Positions 25,326-35,966 are shown, counted from the first letter of the stretch. The stretch is DNA of 57,375 nt from an uncultured Lachnospiraceae bacterium (GCA_947630595.1 CANRIG010000010.1:1-57375), one strand, 5' to 3'. Program-made: numbers and translations. Notes: generated from the sequence alone by a model not told the origin.

Positions 25326-26246
25326 ATGAGGCATTTAATGAGTCCTTTGGATTTCTCGGTCGAGGAGCTCAACGATCTGCTCGATCTGGCAAACGACATC
25401 GAGGCCCATCCTGACAAATACGCGCATATATGCGCAGGGAAAAAACTGGCTACGTTATTTTATGAACCAAGTACCCGCACCCGACTCAGTTTTGAAGCGG
25501 CAATGTTGAATCTGGGCGGCAGCGTACTTGGTTTTTCTACGGCCGATTCCAGCTCCGCCGCCAAGGGCGAGAGCGTCGCCGATACCATCCGCATCGTCTC
25601 CTGCTATGCGGACATCTGCGCCATGCGCCACCCCAAGGAGGGCGCGCCGCTCGTGGCTTCCACCAAATCGCGGATCCCGGTGATCAACGCCGGCGACGGC
25701 GGCCACCAGCATCCGACCCAGACGCTGACCGACCTGCTGACCATCCGCAGCCTGAAAGGGGAGCTCGGCAATTTCACGATCGGCCTCTGCGGCGACCTCA
25801 AGTTCGGCCGCACCGTCCACTCCCTGATTCAGGCGCTGATCCGCTACCCGAACATCAATTTCATCCTGATTTCCCCGGAGGAGCTGCGCATCCCCGACAA
25901 CATCCGCGAGGATGTCCTCATCCGCAACCATCAGAATTTCGCCGAGGTGGTCCGCTTAGAGGACGCCATCCCCCATCTCGATCTGCTCTACATGACGCGC
26001 GTGCAGAAGGAGCGCTTCTTCAATGAAGAGGATTACGTGCGCATGAAGGATTTCTATATCCTGGACCGGGAAAAAATGAAGCTCGCCCGTCCCGACATGA
26101 TGATCCTGCACCCGCTTCCGCGCGTCAACGAGATCTCCGTCGAGGTCGACGACGACCCGCGCGCCGCGTATTTCCGGCAGGCGCAGTACGGCGTGTACGT
26201 CAGGATGGCGCTGATTCTCACATTACTGGAGGTGAAAGTATGCTGA
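25326..26246 (+). CDS. pyrB: Aspartate carbamoyltransferase, catalytic subunit
   Basis: The enzyme makes carbamoyl-aspartate, the first committed step of pyrimidine synthesis. The carbamoyl-phosphate loop FYEPSTRTR is at residues 45-53, followed by [15 protein letters not shown] and the HPLPRVNEI aspartate-binding loop. ATG 25326, 5 nt after GAGGAGG, gives 306 aa; upstream in-frame sequence is not typical. It overlaps pyrI by 7 nt. Confidence 0.96.
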   Translation: MRHLMSPLDFSVEELNDLLDLANDIEAHPDKYAHICAGKKLATLFYEPSTRTRLSFEAAMLNLGGSVLGFSTADSSSAAKGESVADTIRIVSCYADICAMRHPKEGAPLVASTKSRIPVINAGDGGHQHPTQTLTDLLTIRSLKGELGNFTIGLCGDLKFGRTVHSLIQALIRYPNINFILISPEELRIPDNIREDVLIRNHQNFAEVVRLEDAIPHLDLLYMTRVQKERFFNEEDYVRMKDFYILDREKMKLARPDMMILHPLPRVNEISVEVDDDPRAAYFRQAQYGVYVRMALILTLLEVKVC

Positions 26247-26680
26247 ACGTAGGAAAACTCAACGAAGGCGTGGTGCTCGACCACATCGAGGCCGGCCGCA
26301 GCATGGATCTCTACCGTTATCTGAAGCTCGACAAAATGGACTGCTGCGTGGCGATCATCAAAAACGCGCACAGCAACAAGATGGGCAAGAAAGACATCAT
26401 CAAGGTCGAGTGCCCGATCGACCAGCTCGACCTCAATGTGCTCGGCTTTATCGACCACCGCATCACCGTCAACATCATCCAGCACGGTGAAATCGTCTCC
26501 AAAAAGGAGCTCTCGCTTCCGAAGCAGCTCGTCAACATCATTCACTGCAAAAACCCGCGCTGCATTACCTCCATCGAGCAGGGCCTCGACCAGATTTTCT
26601 TCCTCGCCGACGAGGAAAAGGAAATCTACCGCTGCCGCTACTGCGAGGAGAAATACCGCAGCTCGCGGAAGAAGAAATAG
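26240..26680 (+). CDS. pyrI: Aspartate carbamoyltransferase, regulatory subunit
   Basis: The 146-aa allosteric subunit has an N-terminal nucleotide-binding domain and a C-terminal zinc domain with CKNPRC and CRYCEEKY supplying the four cysteines. It binds CTP/ATP and assembles with PyrB. ATG overlaps the pyrB stop. The next gene is convergent with only 6 bp between stops and no clear terminator. Confidence 0.95.
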   Translation: MLNVGKLNEGVVLDHIEAGRSMDLYRYLKLDKMDCCVAIIKNAHSNKMGKKDIIKVECPIDQLDLNVLGFIDHRITVNIIQHGEIVSKKELSLPKQLVNIIHCKNPRCITSIEQGLDQIFFLADEEKEIYRCRYCEEKYRSSRKKK

Positions 26681-26686
26681 CGGCGG

Positions 26687-27886
26687 TTATTTTTCCCTGC
26701 ACACCTGCAGGATATAAAATTTGAGATAGTAGGATTCCTCCGCGGCCCACAGGATCGGATGATCGGGGGCCTGCGTGCGAAATTCCACCTGCCGGATGCG
26801 GCAGTGCGCGTCGCGGGCCGCCTGCCGGAGGATCCTGGTAAACAGCTCATGGCCCATAAAATGCGAGCAGGAGCAGGTCGCCAGAAAGCCGCCGTCCCTC
26901 AGCAGCCGCATCGCGCGCAGGTTGATCTCGCGGTATCCCCGGGCCGCGTTTTTCACGGAATTGCGCGATTTCGTGAAGGCGGGCGGGTCCAGGATCACCA
27001 CGTCGAAGCGCTCCCCCTGTTCTTCCAGCTCCGGCAGCAGCTCGAACACGTCGCGGCAGACGAAGGACACCCTATCCTCCATGCCGTTCAGCTTCGCGTT
27101 CAGCCGCGCCTGCTCCACGCCCTGCTGCGAGGCGTCGACGCCGAGCACGCTCTTTGCCCCGGCCGCGGCCGCGTTGAGCGCAAACGAGCCGGTGTGCGTG
27201 AAGCAGTCCAGCACCCTGGCGCCGCCGCACAGCGGGCGGATCGCCCGGCGGTTGTATTTCTGGTCGAGGAAAAAGCCGGTCTTCTGGCCGTTTACCACAT
27301 CCACCAGATAGCGCACGCCGTTCTCCTCGATCAGCACGTTCGTGTCAAATTCCGCTCCGATGAATCCCTTATGGCACTCCATTCCCTCCAGCCTGCGCAC
27401 CTTTGCGTCGCTGCGCTCGTAGATGCCGCGGACGGCGATGCCGTCCTCCGCCAGCACGCCGCGCAGCAGCTCCAGAATCTGCCCTTTCAGACGGTCGATG
27501 CCCATGGCGAGCGATTCCACCACCAGCACGTCCGAGAATTTGTCCACCACGAGGCCGGGCAGAAAATCCGCCTCCCCGAAAATCACGCGGCAGCAGCCGG
27601 TGTCAACGGTCCTTTTCCGGTACTCCCAGGCATTTTTCACCCGCATGTACAGAAACGCCCCGTCCACTTCCTGGTCGAGCCGCCGGGTCATCATGCGGAT
27701 GCGGATTCTGGAGTTGCGGTTGATGAATCCCCGGCCCAGCGGGTAGCCGTCAAAATCGTGGACGGCGACCAGGTCCCCGTCCGCAAACGCCCCCACGACC
27801 GCGGCGATCTCGTTGTCATAAATCCAGGCTCCTCCGGCCTTCACCGTCCTGCCCTCACCCTTTTTCAGCGTAACAATAGCTCCCAT
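26687..27886 (-). CDS. Class I SAM-dependent rRNA methyltransferase (RlmI-like, PUA domain)
   Basis: The 399-aa protein has an N-terminal PUA RNA-binding domain (about 1-75) and a Rossmann methyltransferase domain with VLDCFTHTGSFALNAA (about 222) and the catalytic VVILDPPAFTKS. It matches RlmI/YccW, which makes m5C in 23S rRNA. CSCSHFM near 345 contains the likely catalytic cysteine region. Confidence 0.9.
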   Translation of the reverse strand: MGAIVTLKKGEGRTVKAGGAWIYDNEIAAVVGAFADGDLVAVHDFDGYPLGRGFINRNSRIRIRMMTRRLDQEVDGAFLYMRVKNAWEYRKRTVDTGCCRVIFGEADFLPGLVVDKFSDVLVVESLAMGIDRLKGQILELLRGVLAEDGIAVRGIYERSDAKVRRLEGMECHKGFIGAEFDTNVLIEENGVRYLVDVVNGQKTGFFLDQKYNRRAIRPLCGGARVLDCFTHTGSFALNAAAAGAKSVLGVDASQQGVEQARLNAKLNGMEDRVSFVCRDVFELLPELEEQGERFDVVILDPPAFTKSRNSVKNAARGYREINLRAMRLLRDGGFLATCSCSHFMGHELFTRILRQAARDAHCRIRQVEFRTQAPDHPILWAAEESYYLKFYILQVCREK

Positions 27887-27920
27887 GTCCTTTCCTTTCC
27901 GGTATTTCCAGCCATGCTGA

Positions 27921-27956
27921 GGCCGGCGTACCGCGGAACCGTCCCGCGCGCCGGCC
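27921..27956. other. Strong GC hairpin between srtB and the methyltransferase gene
   Basis: GGCCGGCG pairs with CGCCGGCC, and an inner CCGCGG/CCGCG pairing continues the stem. There is no T-run on either side, so it is a possible pause or processing site rather than a clear terminator. Confidence 0.6.
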
Positions 27957-27988
27957 TAGTTTACAGTCACATCTGCACTGTTTTCGGG

Positions 27989-28795
27989 TTACTCCACCAG
28001 CACGGCCTGCACCACAAACCGGTGCTCCGGGTCGTTCTGGTAGCAGGTCGACAGCGTCAAAATCCTGCTGTCGGCATCCACCTTGCTGAAAAGCCGTTTG
28101 TCAAAGGTCTGTATATCCGAGCACTGGAACAGAATCCTGCGCAGGTACTGCTCCCGGTCCTCTTTTTTCGTCTGGTCGATTCCGGCCAGCAGATGGGTGT
28201 CGTCCGTGACATAGGCGCTGAAAATCCAGTATTCCAGCGTCCGGTCCGGCAGATAGACAAAAATCGTCCCGTGGTCCCAGAGGTAGTCCAGCTCCTGATA
28301 TTGGTACAGGGAACCGAACATGCTGCCGTCGCGCATGTTGTGTCCGTATAAAATCGTATGAAAATCCGTAAAATTCATGCGGTTGACCTTCTGCGTATAG
28401 ATGGAGCCGCGGATGTCTTCCTCCCCATGGATATCATGGTACAGGTAAAAGTCTTCCTCGCCCTTGCTCTGCAGAATCGGATAGTCGATCGTCGTACCCG
28501 GGATGTTCAACCACGCATAAATATCGGAATTTTCCTGCCACAAAGCCTCAAAATCAATCGGCGACTCCGTCTCCGGCGCGGACAGCTCGTTCTCCGGCTG
28601 GGTCTGGACCTCCGCCTCCGCCGGCTCCTGCCCGGAAACCAGCGCCGCTCCCGCCGCCTCCGTCCTGGTCTCCCCCGGAAGCGTTTCCTCCATAACAAGT
28701 GATTGTTCCGCAAACGCCGGCATCCGCACGGCGCACAGCAGGCAGGCCGCCAGCAGCGCCGCAAATCCGCCACAGTTCCACACGCTCTTTTTCAT
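27989..28795 (-). CDS. srtB: Class B sortase
   Basis: The 268-aa membrane-anchored transpeptidase has an N-terminal signal/anchor (FAALLAACLLCAVRMPAFA), a Pro/Glu-rich linker to about residue 85 and a sortase B fold. The catalytic His lies in TILYGHNMRDGSMF and the catalytic Cys in TLSTC (about 251). It anchors surface proteins to peptidoglycan or builds pili. No sorting-signal substrate is in the window. It follows the two sensor kinases at 38 bp and may be in the same transcript. Confidence 0.93.
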   Translation of the reverse strand: MKKSVWNCGGFAALLAACLLCAVRMPAFAEQSLVMEETLPGETRTEAAGAALVSGQEPAEAEVQTQPENELSAPETESPIDFEALWQENSDIYAWLNIPGTTIDYPILQSKGEEDFYLYHDIHGEEDIRGSIYTQKVNRMNFTDFHTILYGHNMRDGSMFGSLYQYQELDYLWDHGTIFVYLPDRTLEYWIFSAYVTDDTHLLAGIDQTKKEDREQYLRRILFQCSDIQTFDKRLFSKVDADSRILTLSTCYQNDPEHRFVVQAVLVE

Positions 28796-28833
28796 TTCCC
28801 GGCTCCTTTCCAGCCGCCGCGCGGAGCCTCTGC

Positions 28834-31011
28834 TCAGCTGCGCAGCCTGCTCAGCAGCTTCTCCACGTCCACCGGCTTCGTGATAAAGTCATCCATGCCG
28901 CTCTCAAACGCGCGATCCCGGTCTTCCTTGAACGCGTTGGCCGTGCAGGCGTAAATCGTCACGTACTTCGCGTCCGGGCGGTCCATGCGGCGGATTCTCC
29001 TCGCCGCCTCAAAGCCGTCCATCACCGGCATCAGCAAATCCATCAGAATAAAGTCAAATTCGCCCGGCTCAGAGGCCGCGAACAGCTCCACCGCCTTCCG
29101 GCCGTCCTCCGCGTGCGCCACCCGGAAGCCCTCGCTCTCGAGGATTTCCACCAGAATCTCCGCATTCAGCTCGTTGTCCTCCGCCACCAGCACGGAAATC
29201 TTCCGCTCGGGAATTTCCTCCGCAGTGTCTCCGTCCTCCGGCAGGCTCTCCGCCGTCACAGCCTCCGGCACATACTCCGAAACCGGCTTCGCCGGATCTG
29301 TCACAAACTCAAACGTAAAGCAGCTGCCCTCGCCCTGCCGGCTGGACACGCGCAGGTCGCCGCCCATCATATGCGCCAGCAGGTAGCTGATCGCCAGCCC
29401 TAGCCCGGTGCCCTCGTTGCCCTTGGAGACGGTGCTGCGCTCCTGCGTGAACGAGTCGAAAATCTTTTTCTGAAATTCCTCGCTCATGCCGCAGCCCGTG
29501 TCCCGGACCTCCACGCAGTTTTGAATCCGCTGCTCCTCCGTCAGCCGCTGCCGCACCGTGACCGTCACGCTGCCGCCCTCCGGCGTGAATTTGCAGGCGT
29601 TGTCCGTCAGCTTTTTCAGCACCTGGCCGACGTGACTCTCGTCTCCCACGACCTCCGGGTACGGAATTTCGGCATCCACGCAAAATGTGATCTTTTTGTC
29701 CTCCATGCGCGGCCGCTCCGCCGTCTCGATCTCCCCGATCACGCTGCGCAAAGAATACGGCTTCTGCTCCACCGTCATCTCATGGCCCTGCAGCCGCGAC
29801 ATCTCCAGGATATCGGAGACCAGCGTCAGCAGGTATCTGGCCGTCACCGTCGACTGATGCAGGTAGTCCGCCATCTTTTCGCGGTTGTCCAGGTTCTGGT
29901 TCATCAGATAGTTCAGGCCGATCAGGCCGTTTAACGGCGTCCGTATCTCATGGCTCATGGCCGAGAGGAACTCGCCCCGGGCCCTGGTCTTGGCGCGGTC
30001 GTCCGACGTCTTCAGATAAAAGCGGATGATGAAAAAGGCCAGCACGCACGCCGCAAGGAACACCGCGCCGACAATCGCAATGCTGTAGCGGTAGCGGTAC
30101 AGGAAATCCGAACCGCTGTAGCGGTAGGGATTCTCCATGGTCTCCTCGATGACGTACCCGGTCAGCTCATCCTCGGTCAGCCGGGCAATCGCCTTGTTGA
30201 GCACGTCCACGATCTTCTGCCCGCGCGCGATCGCCTCCTCGTCGCCCTCGATCGGCGTCACCGCGGAAAAGCAGAGCTCGTCCTCGATGCCAAGCAGCGG
30301 AATCACCTTCAGGTTTTCGTATCTGGGCCGGGCCAGCCAGTGCTCCGCCACGTACTGGTTGAGAATCAGCAGGTCGGCCTCCCGTTTGTCCACCGCGTCA
30401 AAGCACGCCTCGATGTTCACATAATCCACAATCTCAAAATTGGGGAACTGCTGGTTCAGGACCTTCCGCAGCGTCTGCGAACCGGTGGCAACCGCAATTT
30501 TCAGATTTTTGGCGCTGTCGAATTCCAGGTCGCTCTGCCCCACGATCACTTTTTTGCCGGACAGGTAAGGCTGGGAAATCAGGATGCCCCTCGCGTTCTG
30601 GTTTTCCCGGTTGAATTCCACGCTGGTGACAAGGTCGAAGCCCCCGTCCATCAGGTAATCATAGGTCACCGGGCCGTCCGGCAGCTCCACGTAGTCAAAC
30701 TGCAGTCCGCTCAGCTCGGCAATCCGGTCGAACACCCGGCGGGAAACGCCGTCCAGCTCCCCGCTGCCGTTCTGAAACGAGATCGGTATCCGCCCGGGCA
30801 CATAGCCTACCCGCAAAACGCCCAGCGTGCCGATAAACTCCTGTTCCTCCTGCGTATAACCGTTTTCCGTCTGCGCCGTATCCGCCCCGGGCCCTGCGGC
30901 CTCCTCCCGTGCGGAACCGGCTTCCTCCGCCGCGGCCGGGATCGCTCCCGTCAGTAGAATGGCTGCCGCACAGATCAAAACGCCCAATCTTTGAAACCTG
31001 CTGCGCAACAC
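28834..31011 (-). CDS. Hybrid sensor histidine kinase with one periplasmic-type solute-binding domain
   Basis: The 725-aa product has a signal peptide, one SBP_bac_3 domain (about 60-295), a membrane helix (about 310-332), HisKA with FLSAMSHEIRTPLNG, HATPase with DTGCGMS and GTGLGLAIS, and a C-terminal receiver with DFILMDLLMPVMDG (phosphoacceptor Asp). BvgS-like architecture. There is no HPt or DNA-binding output domain. TTG 31011 lies 7 nt after GAGG. It is 26 bp after its larger paralogue, so they are co-transcribed. The ligand is probably an amino acid or similar small molecule (family knowledge). Confidence 0.9.
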   Translation of the reverse strand: MLRSRFQRLGVLICAAAILLTGAIPAAAEEAGSAREEAAGPGADTAQTENGYTQEEQEFIGTLGVLRVGYVPGRIPISFQNGSGELDGVSRRVFDRIAELSGLQFDYVELPDGPVTYDYLMDGGFDLVTSVEFNRENQNARGILISQPYLSGKKVIVGQSDLEFDSAKNLKIAVATGSQTLRKVLNQQFPNFEIVDYVNIEACFDAVDKREADLLILNQYVAEHWLARPRYENLKVIPLLGIEDELCFSAVTPIEGDEEAIARGQKIVDVLNKAIARLTEDELTGYVIEETMENPYRYSGSDFLYRYRYSIAIVGAVFLAACVLAFFIIRFYLKTSDDRAKTRARGEFLSAMSHEIRTPLNGLIGLNYLMNQNLDNREKMADYLHQSTVTARYLLTLVSDILEMSRLQGHEMTVEQKPYSLRSVIGEIETAERPRMEDKKITFCVDAEIPYPEVVGDESHVGQVLKKLTDNACKFTPEGGSVTVTVRQRLTEEQRIQNCVEVRDTGCGMSEEFQKKIFDSFTQERSTVSKGNEGTGLGLAISYLLAHMMGGDLRVSSRQGEGSCFTFEFVTDPAKPVSEYVPEAVTAESLPEDGDTAEEIPERKISVLVAEDNELNAEILVEILESEGFRVAHAEDGRKAVELFAASEPGEFDFILMDLLMPVMDGFEAARRIRRMDRPDAKYVTIYACTANAFKEDRDRAFESGMDDFITKPVDVEKLLSRLRS

Positions 31012-31037
31012 CTTTCCTCGCCTGCCTTTCCTTCCAT

Positions 31038-33902
31038 TTATATTGCAGAATCTCCCAGAATTTCCTCCAGCGTATCCAGGAGACGGCCGATGTCGATCGG
31101 TTTCGCCACATGGCCGTCCATGCCCGCTTCAAACGCCTTTTTGCGGTCCTCCTCAAACGCGTTCGCCGTCATGGCCACGATCGGCACCCGCGCACGCGCG
31201 GGATCGTCCAGCCTGCGGATTTCCTGCGTGGCCGTGTAGCCGTCCATGACCGGCATCTGAATATCCATCAGCACGACGTCGTAATATCCCGGAGGCGCTT
31301 CGGCCACCATCTTCACCGCGACCGTGCCGTCCTCCGCTTCCTCCACCGCAAAGCCTTCCTCGCTCAGAAGCTCCGTGGCGATCTCGCGGTTCAGCTCGTT
31401 GTCCTCGACCAGCAGAATCCGCCGGCCCGCAAAGCCGGCCCGCCCGTCCTCCGGCCCGTACTTCGGCCGGACCGCGTCCTCGTCGGTCACCTGCAGCCGC
31501 AGCGTCACGGTAAACTCCGTGCCGGCGCCCGTCTCGCTCTCCACCGCAATGTCGCCGTTCATCATCTCGACGATGCGCTTGACGATCGACAGGCCCAGGC
31601 CCGTGCCCTGAATCCCGCTGACGGTCGACGTCTGCTCCCGCTCAAAGCGCTCAAACACCCGTTTCTGAAATTCCCGGCTCATGCCGATGCCGTTGTCCTT
31701 CACGATCATCCGGTAGACCGCGTACCCGTCCCGCGGCTCGCCCTGCTGCACGAGGCGGTATACCACCTTTCCGCCCCGCTGCGTGAATTTCCGCGCATTG
31801 CTCAGCAGATTGATGGAAATCTGGTTCAGCCGCAGGCTGTCGCACAGCACGTACGGATTTCTGACGTCCTGCTCCACCATAAACTTAATGCCCGCCCTGC
31901 GCATATCCTCGCCGAACAGCAGCTGAATGCTCTTTTGCTCCTCCAGCAGATCCAGCGGCTGCAGGTCCAGCTTCGTCTTGCCGCTCTCGATCCGCGCCAG
32001 GTCGAGGACGTCGTTGATCAGCTTGAGCAGGATGTTGCTCGAGGTCTTGATTTTCCGCACCGCGTTGCCTACGACCTCCGGCTCCTCCAGATGCTTCTCC
32101 GCGATGTCGGCGAAGCCGATGATGGCGTTCATCGGCGTGCGGATGTCGTGCGACATATTAAACAGAAATACGCTCTTGGCCTGGCTGGCTTCCTCGGCGG
32201 CGGCCAGCGCCTCCCGCAGCTCGTATTTCTGGTCCTCGTACTTGCCGCTGACGTCGGCGATCTTCAGCTGCAGCTTTTTCTGGTTGTGCGAGCGCAGCAG
32301 CAGCAGAAAGATCACGAAGCCGAACAGCATCGCAGACAGCACCGCCTCCGCGCCGTAGACGGGATTGTCATAGAAAAAGGCGATCAGTCTCTGCGAACCG
32401 CGCAGCGCCCTGTTTTCGGTCTCCTGCATCACGAACGCGGAAATCGTTTCCTCCCCGATGCCTGACACCGCCTTGTTGAGGATCGAGCGCAGCACAGGGC
32501 CCGCCTCCGCGTTTACCCCGATCGCGTAGGACAGGGAGGAGACGCCGAGGATGTTGAAGCTCAGGCGGTTGCGGATGTCCTCCTGCAGCACCGTCTCCGC
32601 CGTGTAGGTATGCAGAACCGTGGCGTCCGCCTCCCGGTCCAGCACCGCGCGCACGCACTCGTCCGTGCTGCCGCAGTACACAATATTCTCCGGCGGATAC
32701 GCGGTTTTCACGTAACAGTTCAGGATATCCGAATTGGAAACCACGGCCACTTTCTGCGGCCGGTCGCCTTCGCTCCGGTCGTTTTTCCGCATCAGGCGGG
32801 TAAAGCCCGTGCTGGTATAGGGGTCCGTGATTTTATAGCCCTCGCTCTCCGCCAGGTAAAAGTCGCTCATAAAGTCCAGCACCACGTCGGTCTGGCCGGA
32901 CGTGCGCACCTCGTAGTATTCGCTGCGGCTCCCGGTCTCAACAAACTCATAGGGAAGGTCCAGCTTTCCGGCAATGTCCCGGAACACCGCGGGAAAGATG
33001 CCCTTCGCCTCCCCGTCCTCAAAATAGGAGTACGGCACGCGGTCCGGATTGACCAGCACCTTCAGCGTCGTATGGTTCTCCGCCAGGCGCTGCAAATATG
33101 CACGCTCCTCCGCCGACAGCATGACCAGGCCGCTGCCGTCCAGGGAATAGTATTCCCGGTGCAGGGCCGTGCGCCAGTCCGGGCTGTCCAGGTCGAGCTG
33201 ATCGATCGCCGCGTTGATCTGCCGCATCAGCTCCCTGTCGTCTTTTCTCGTACAGATATAAAAATCGGCGGCGTCAAACGACTCCATCACCCACTCGTTG
33301 CTGGACGCGCGCAGGCTCCCGCTGACGATGCCGTCCACCGCGCCGTCCTGAAGCGCCGCGGTCAGCTCCTCCTCCGTCTCGTAAAACACCGGCCGGTAGG
33401 TGAAGCCGTTCTCACCGGCAAAGCGCTCGAAATTCTGGTTTTTGGAGTTGCCGTCCAGCATGCCGATGTCGAGGCCGTCGTACGTGGCGTAATCCCCGGC
33501 GGTCACCGACGTGTTGCCGGCCTTCACCGTAAACATCGTGGAATTCGTGCCGATCGGCTTGTCGGAGAAAAGAAACTTCTCCATCCGCTCCTCCGTCTTG
33601 GAGACGGAGGTCACCACGTCGACCTCCCCGCGCTCGAGCATCTCCAGCGTGTCCGAGTAGGAGCGGTCGTAGCCGGTATACTCGTAGACGCAGTTCATGT
33701 AATTGCCGATCCGCTGCAGGAAATCGTAGCCGTATCCGCTGCGCCTGCCGTCCCCGTCCTGTATATGATATCCGGAAAAACGGAAAAATCCGACGCGCAC
33801 ATGCCTGGCGGGCCCCTCCGCCGCAGACGCCTGCCGCGGGCATACGCCCAGCAGCAAAAACAGCAGACTCACAGCCGCGCAATAAACTAACTTCTTTCTC
33901 AT
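31038..33902 (-). CDS. Hybrid sensor histidine kinase with two solute-binding domains
   Basis: The 954-aa BvgS-like sensor has a signal peptide, two SBP_bac_3 domains in tandem (about 33-255 and 275-500), a membrane helix (about 525-545), HisKA with [15 protein letters not shown], HATPase with KDNGIGMS and GTGLGLSI, and a receiver with [14 protein letters not shown]. It has no output domain. It lies upstream of the one-domain paralogue and 93 bp downstream of nahK, behind a terminator. The partner regulator is not in the window, unless phosphate passes to the orphan regulators at 35-38 kb. Confidence 0.9.
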   Translation of the reverse strand: MRKKLVYCAAVSLLFLLLGVCPRQASAAEGPARHVRVGFFRFSGYHIQDGDGRRSGYGYDFLQRIGNYMNCVYEYTGYDRSYSDTLEMLERGEVDVVTSVSKTEERMEKFLFSDKPIGTNSTMFTVKAGNTSVTAGDYATYDGLDIGMLDGNSKNQNFERFAGENGFTYRPVFYETEEELTAALQDGAVDGIVSGSLRASSNEWVMESFDAADFYICTRKDDRELMRQINAAIDQLDLDSPDWRTALHREYYSLDGSGLVMLSAEERAYLQRLAENHTTLKVLVNPDRVPYSYFEDGEAKGIFPAVFRDIAGKLDLPYEFVETGSRSEYYEVRTSGQTDVVLDFMSDFYLAESEGYKITDPYTSTGFTRLMRKNDRSEGDRPQKVAVVSNSDILNCYVKTAYPPENIVYCGSTDECVRAVLDREADATVLHTYTAETVLQEDIRNRLSFNILGVSSLSYAIGVNAEAGPVLRSILNKAVSGIGEETISAFVMQETENRALRGSQRLIAFFYDNPVYGAEAVLSAMLFGFVIFLLLLRSHNQKKLQLKIADVSGKYEDQKYELREALAAAEEASQAKSVFLFNMSHDIRTPMNAIIGFADIAEKHLEEPEVVGNAVRKIKTSSNILLKLINDVLDLARIESGKTKLDLQPLDLLEEQKSIQLLFGEDMRRAGIKFMVEQDVRNPYVLCDSLRLNQISINLLSNARKFTQRGGKVVYRLVQQGEPRDGYAVYRMIVKDNGIGMSREFQKRVFERFEREQTSTVSGIQGTGLGLSIVKRIVEMMNGDIAVESETGAGTEFTVTLRLQVTDEDAVRPKYGPEDGRAGFAGRRILLVEDNELNREIATELLSEEGFAVEEAEDGTVAVKMVAEAPPGYYDVVLMDIQMPVMDGYTATQEIRRLDDPARARVPIVAMTANAFEEDRKKAFEAGMDGHVAKPIDIGRLLDTLEEILGDSAI

Positions 33903-33957
33903 GAGTCACCTCTCATCCGCCGGCAATGGACGCCGGCCGGGCTTGCCGCCTTCCCTT

Positions 33958-33987
33958 GCAAAAAATAACGCCTCTGGCAGCAGAGGC
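33958..33987 (-). terminator. Rho-independent terminator after nahK
   Basis: GCCTCTG-CTGC-CAGAGGC (7 bp) is followed on the minus strand by GTTATTTTTT. It separates nahK from the sensor kinase genes. Confidence 0.85.
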
Positions 33988-33995
33988 ACCGAATT

Positions 33996-35105
33996 TCAGC
34001 CCCGTCTGTACTTCTCTATGATCGCCCGCATTTCGTTCTGTTTTGCTTCCATGTCGCGCACCAGCTTAAACTGCGTGCGCGCCCGGTCAAGGTTGTGCTC
34101 CGGCCGGTGAATCTTGAAATAGTGGTCCCCCTCCAGATAATCGGTCAGAAAGCGGATGCCGCACTCAAAGGTCATCAGCACCGCGCCCAGCGGCAGCACA
34201 TCCAGCTCCCGCTCCGTCAGCGCCCCGGCGCAGCCCTCCACAAAGCCCCTGACGTACACCTCGTACAAATGCAGGTCAAAGGACACTTTGGACAAATCCC
34301 GCTCGTCCTCCGCCCCCGTGCTGGCGCCGAAACGGATCGAATCCCCGAAGTCATAGGCGGACAGCCCCGGCATCACGGTGTCGAGGTCGATCACGCAGAC
34401 CGCCCGGCCGGTGGCGTCGTCGATCAGGATGTTGTTCAGCTTGGTGTCGTTGTGCGTCACGCGCAGCGGCAGCTCGCCGTTCTCCAGCAGGCCGGCCAGC
34501 GCATGGGCAAGCCCTTCCCGCTCCATGGCGAACGAAAGCTCCGGCCCCACCAGGGCCGCGCGTCCGCAGACGTCGGCCTCCGCCGCCTCCCGCAGCCTGC
34601 GGAAGCGGTCCGGCGTGTCATGAAACCGCGCAATCGTCTCATGCAGCGTCTGCGCCGGGTAATCCGCCAGCAGCCGCTGAAAATGCCCGAACGCCACGGC
34701 GCTCTGGTAAAAATCGTCGTCGCTCTGCACCTGGTCAAAGCAGGACGCGCCCTCGATGAACAGGTAAACCCGCCAGTATTCGCCCTCCGGGTCTGTGTAA
34801 TAGGACGATCCGCCGCGCGTGGGCACGAGATTCAGCGTCTCCCGCTCCGGATCGCCGCCGTTTTGCTGTATCTTGCGCCGGAGCCAGGCTGTCACGCCGC
34901 TGACGTTTTCCATCAGCTCCGCCGGCTTCGTGAAAACGGTCCGGTTCATTCTCTGGAGAATGTAGCGCCGCTGCAGGCCCCCGTCGTCGAAGGTCAGTCG
35001 GTATGTGTCGTTGATGTGTCCGCTGCCGAATACGGCGCACTCCCTCAGGGCGCCCTGGCACGCAAACTGCGGAATCACTCCGGTGATGATTTTCTCCTCT
35101 GCCAT
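33996..35105 (-). CDS. nahK: N-acetylhexosamine 1-kinase (NahK-like, APH fold)
   Basis: The 369-aa aminoglycoside-phosphotransferase-fold kinase has the catalytic loop THNDTKLNNIL and the metal loop CVIDLDTVMPGLSAYDFGD, which closely resemble bifidobacterial NahK. NahK phosphorylates GlcNAc/GalNAc at C1 after GH112 splits lacto- or galacto-N-biose. Here it is 11 kb from the GH112 gene, with its own promoter and terminator. AGGAGGAGG precedes the ATG. Another APH-type sugar kinase is possible, but the match to the pathway is good. Confidence 0.85.
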   Translation of the reverse strand: MAEEKIITGVIPQFACQGALRECAVFGSGHINDTYRLTFDDGGLQRRYILQRMNRTVFTKPAELMENVSGVTAWLRRKIQQNGGDPERETLNLVPTRGGSSYYTDPEGEYWRVYLFIEGASCFDQVQSDDDFYQSAVAFGHFQRLLADYPAQTLHETIARFHDTPDRFRRLREAAEADVCGRAALVGPELSFAMEREGLAHALAGLLENGELPLRVTHNDTKLNNILIDDATGRAVCVIDLDTVMPGLSAYDFGDSIRFGASTGAEDERDLSKVSFDLHLYEVYVRGFVEGCAGALTERELDVLPLGAVLMTFECGIRFLTDYLEGDHYFKIHRPEHNLDRARTQFKLVRDMEAKQNEMRAIIEKYRRG

Positions 35106-35137
35106 TTCAGCCTCCTCCTGTGCTTTGTTTTGCTCTC

Positions 35138-35166
35138 ATGATAACACAGGAAGCGGCTTCTGTCCA
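35138..35166 (-). promoter_or_regulatory. Promoter of nahK
   Basis: Minus strand TGGACA (35161-35166), 17-bp spacer, TATCAT (35138-35143), about 32 bp before the start codon. The rest of the gap to 35255 is GC-rich with no assigned feature. Confidence 0.65.
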
Positions 35167-35255
35167 GAGCGGGTCAGCCTGCCGTTCTGCCTCTCATTCC
35201 GTCCCCGCGGCCTCCGCCGGCTCAAAGCGCAGGCCGGGGCCGCCGCCGTCCTCCC

Positions 35256-35966
35256 TCACATCCGGGAAGCCCAGTTCAGCAGCGCGTTCTGCACCGCGGC
35301 GTAGCAGTTGCGACTGACGGGGATCGTCTCGCGGTTTTTCAGCTCGATGCCGTAGCGCCAGATGGAACTGATGGCGGGCACGGAGACGATATAGCTGCGG
35401 TGGCACCGGACAAACCGCTCCGGCGGCAGTTTGGAGAGCAGGGAATTCAGCGGGACGGTGATCCGGGGAACGCTCCCGTCCGCGAGATGGACCGCCAGCT
35501 CTTTGTCGTAGATATCCAGATAGAGGACGTCGTTGAGGCGGAAGCTGACCGAGCGGGAGGACGAGCTCAGCACGACGGTCTGATTCTGCAGATGGCGCCA
35601 GGCGCGCAGAAGCGCCTCCTGCAGCTGCGCACGCTGCACCGGCTTCAGCAGATAGCCCAGAGGCTCCACCTTATAGCCCTCCAGGGCAAAATCCATGGTG
35701 GTCGTGATAAAGATGATGGGCAGCGGATTCTCCCCCGCGCGGAGCCGGCCGGCGAACTCGAGCCCGGTCTGCCCTTCCATGAGAATGTCCAGCAGCAGCA
35801 GATCCAGCGCCGCGCCGGGCGCGCCCATCCAGCGCTCCAGGGACTTTGCGCTGTCAAAGGTGCGGATGTCATAGGCAATTCCCAGCTCCGTCAGGATCTC
35901 CTCCGTCATCTTCCGGATGTCCTCCAGGAAAACCGGTTCGTCGTCACAGATGCCGATATGGTACAT
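35256..35966 (-). CDS. LytTR-family response regulator
   Basis: The 236-aa regulator has an N-terminal receiver (CDDE at 7-10, phosphoacceptor Asp60 in LLLLDILMEG) and a C-terminal LytTR DNA-binding domain (LPPERFVRCHRSYIVS, then SRNCYAAV). It starts 6 bp after the GHKL kinase gene. AgrA/VirR-like pairs of this kind often respond to peptides. No peptide or processing gene is adjacent, so the signal is unknown. Confidence 0.92.
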   Translation of the reverse strand: MYHIGICDDEPVFLEDIRKMTEEILTELGIAYDIRTFDSAKSLERWMGAPGAALDLLLLDILMEGQTGLEFAGRLRAGENPLPIIFITTTMDFALEGYKVEPLGYLLKPVQRAQLQEALLRAWRHLQNQTVVLSSSSRSVSFRLNDVLYLDIYDKELAVHLADGSVPRITVPLNSLLSKLPPERFVRCHRSYIVSVPAISSIWRYGIELKNRETIPVSRNCYAAVQNALLNWASRM

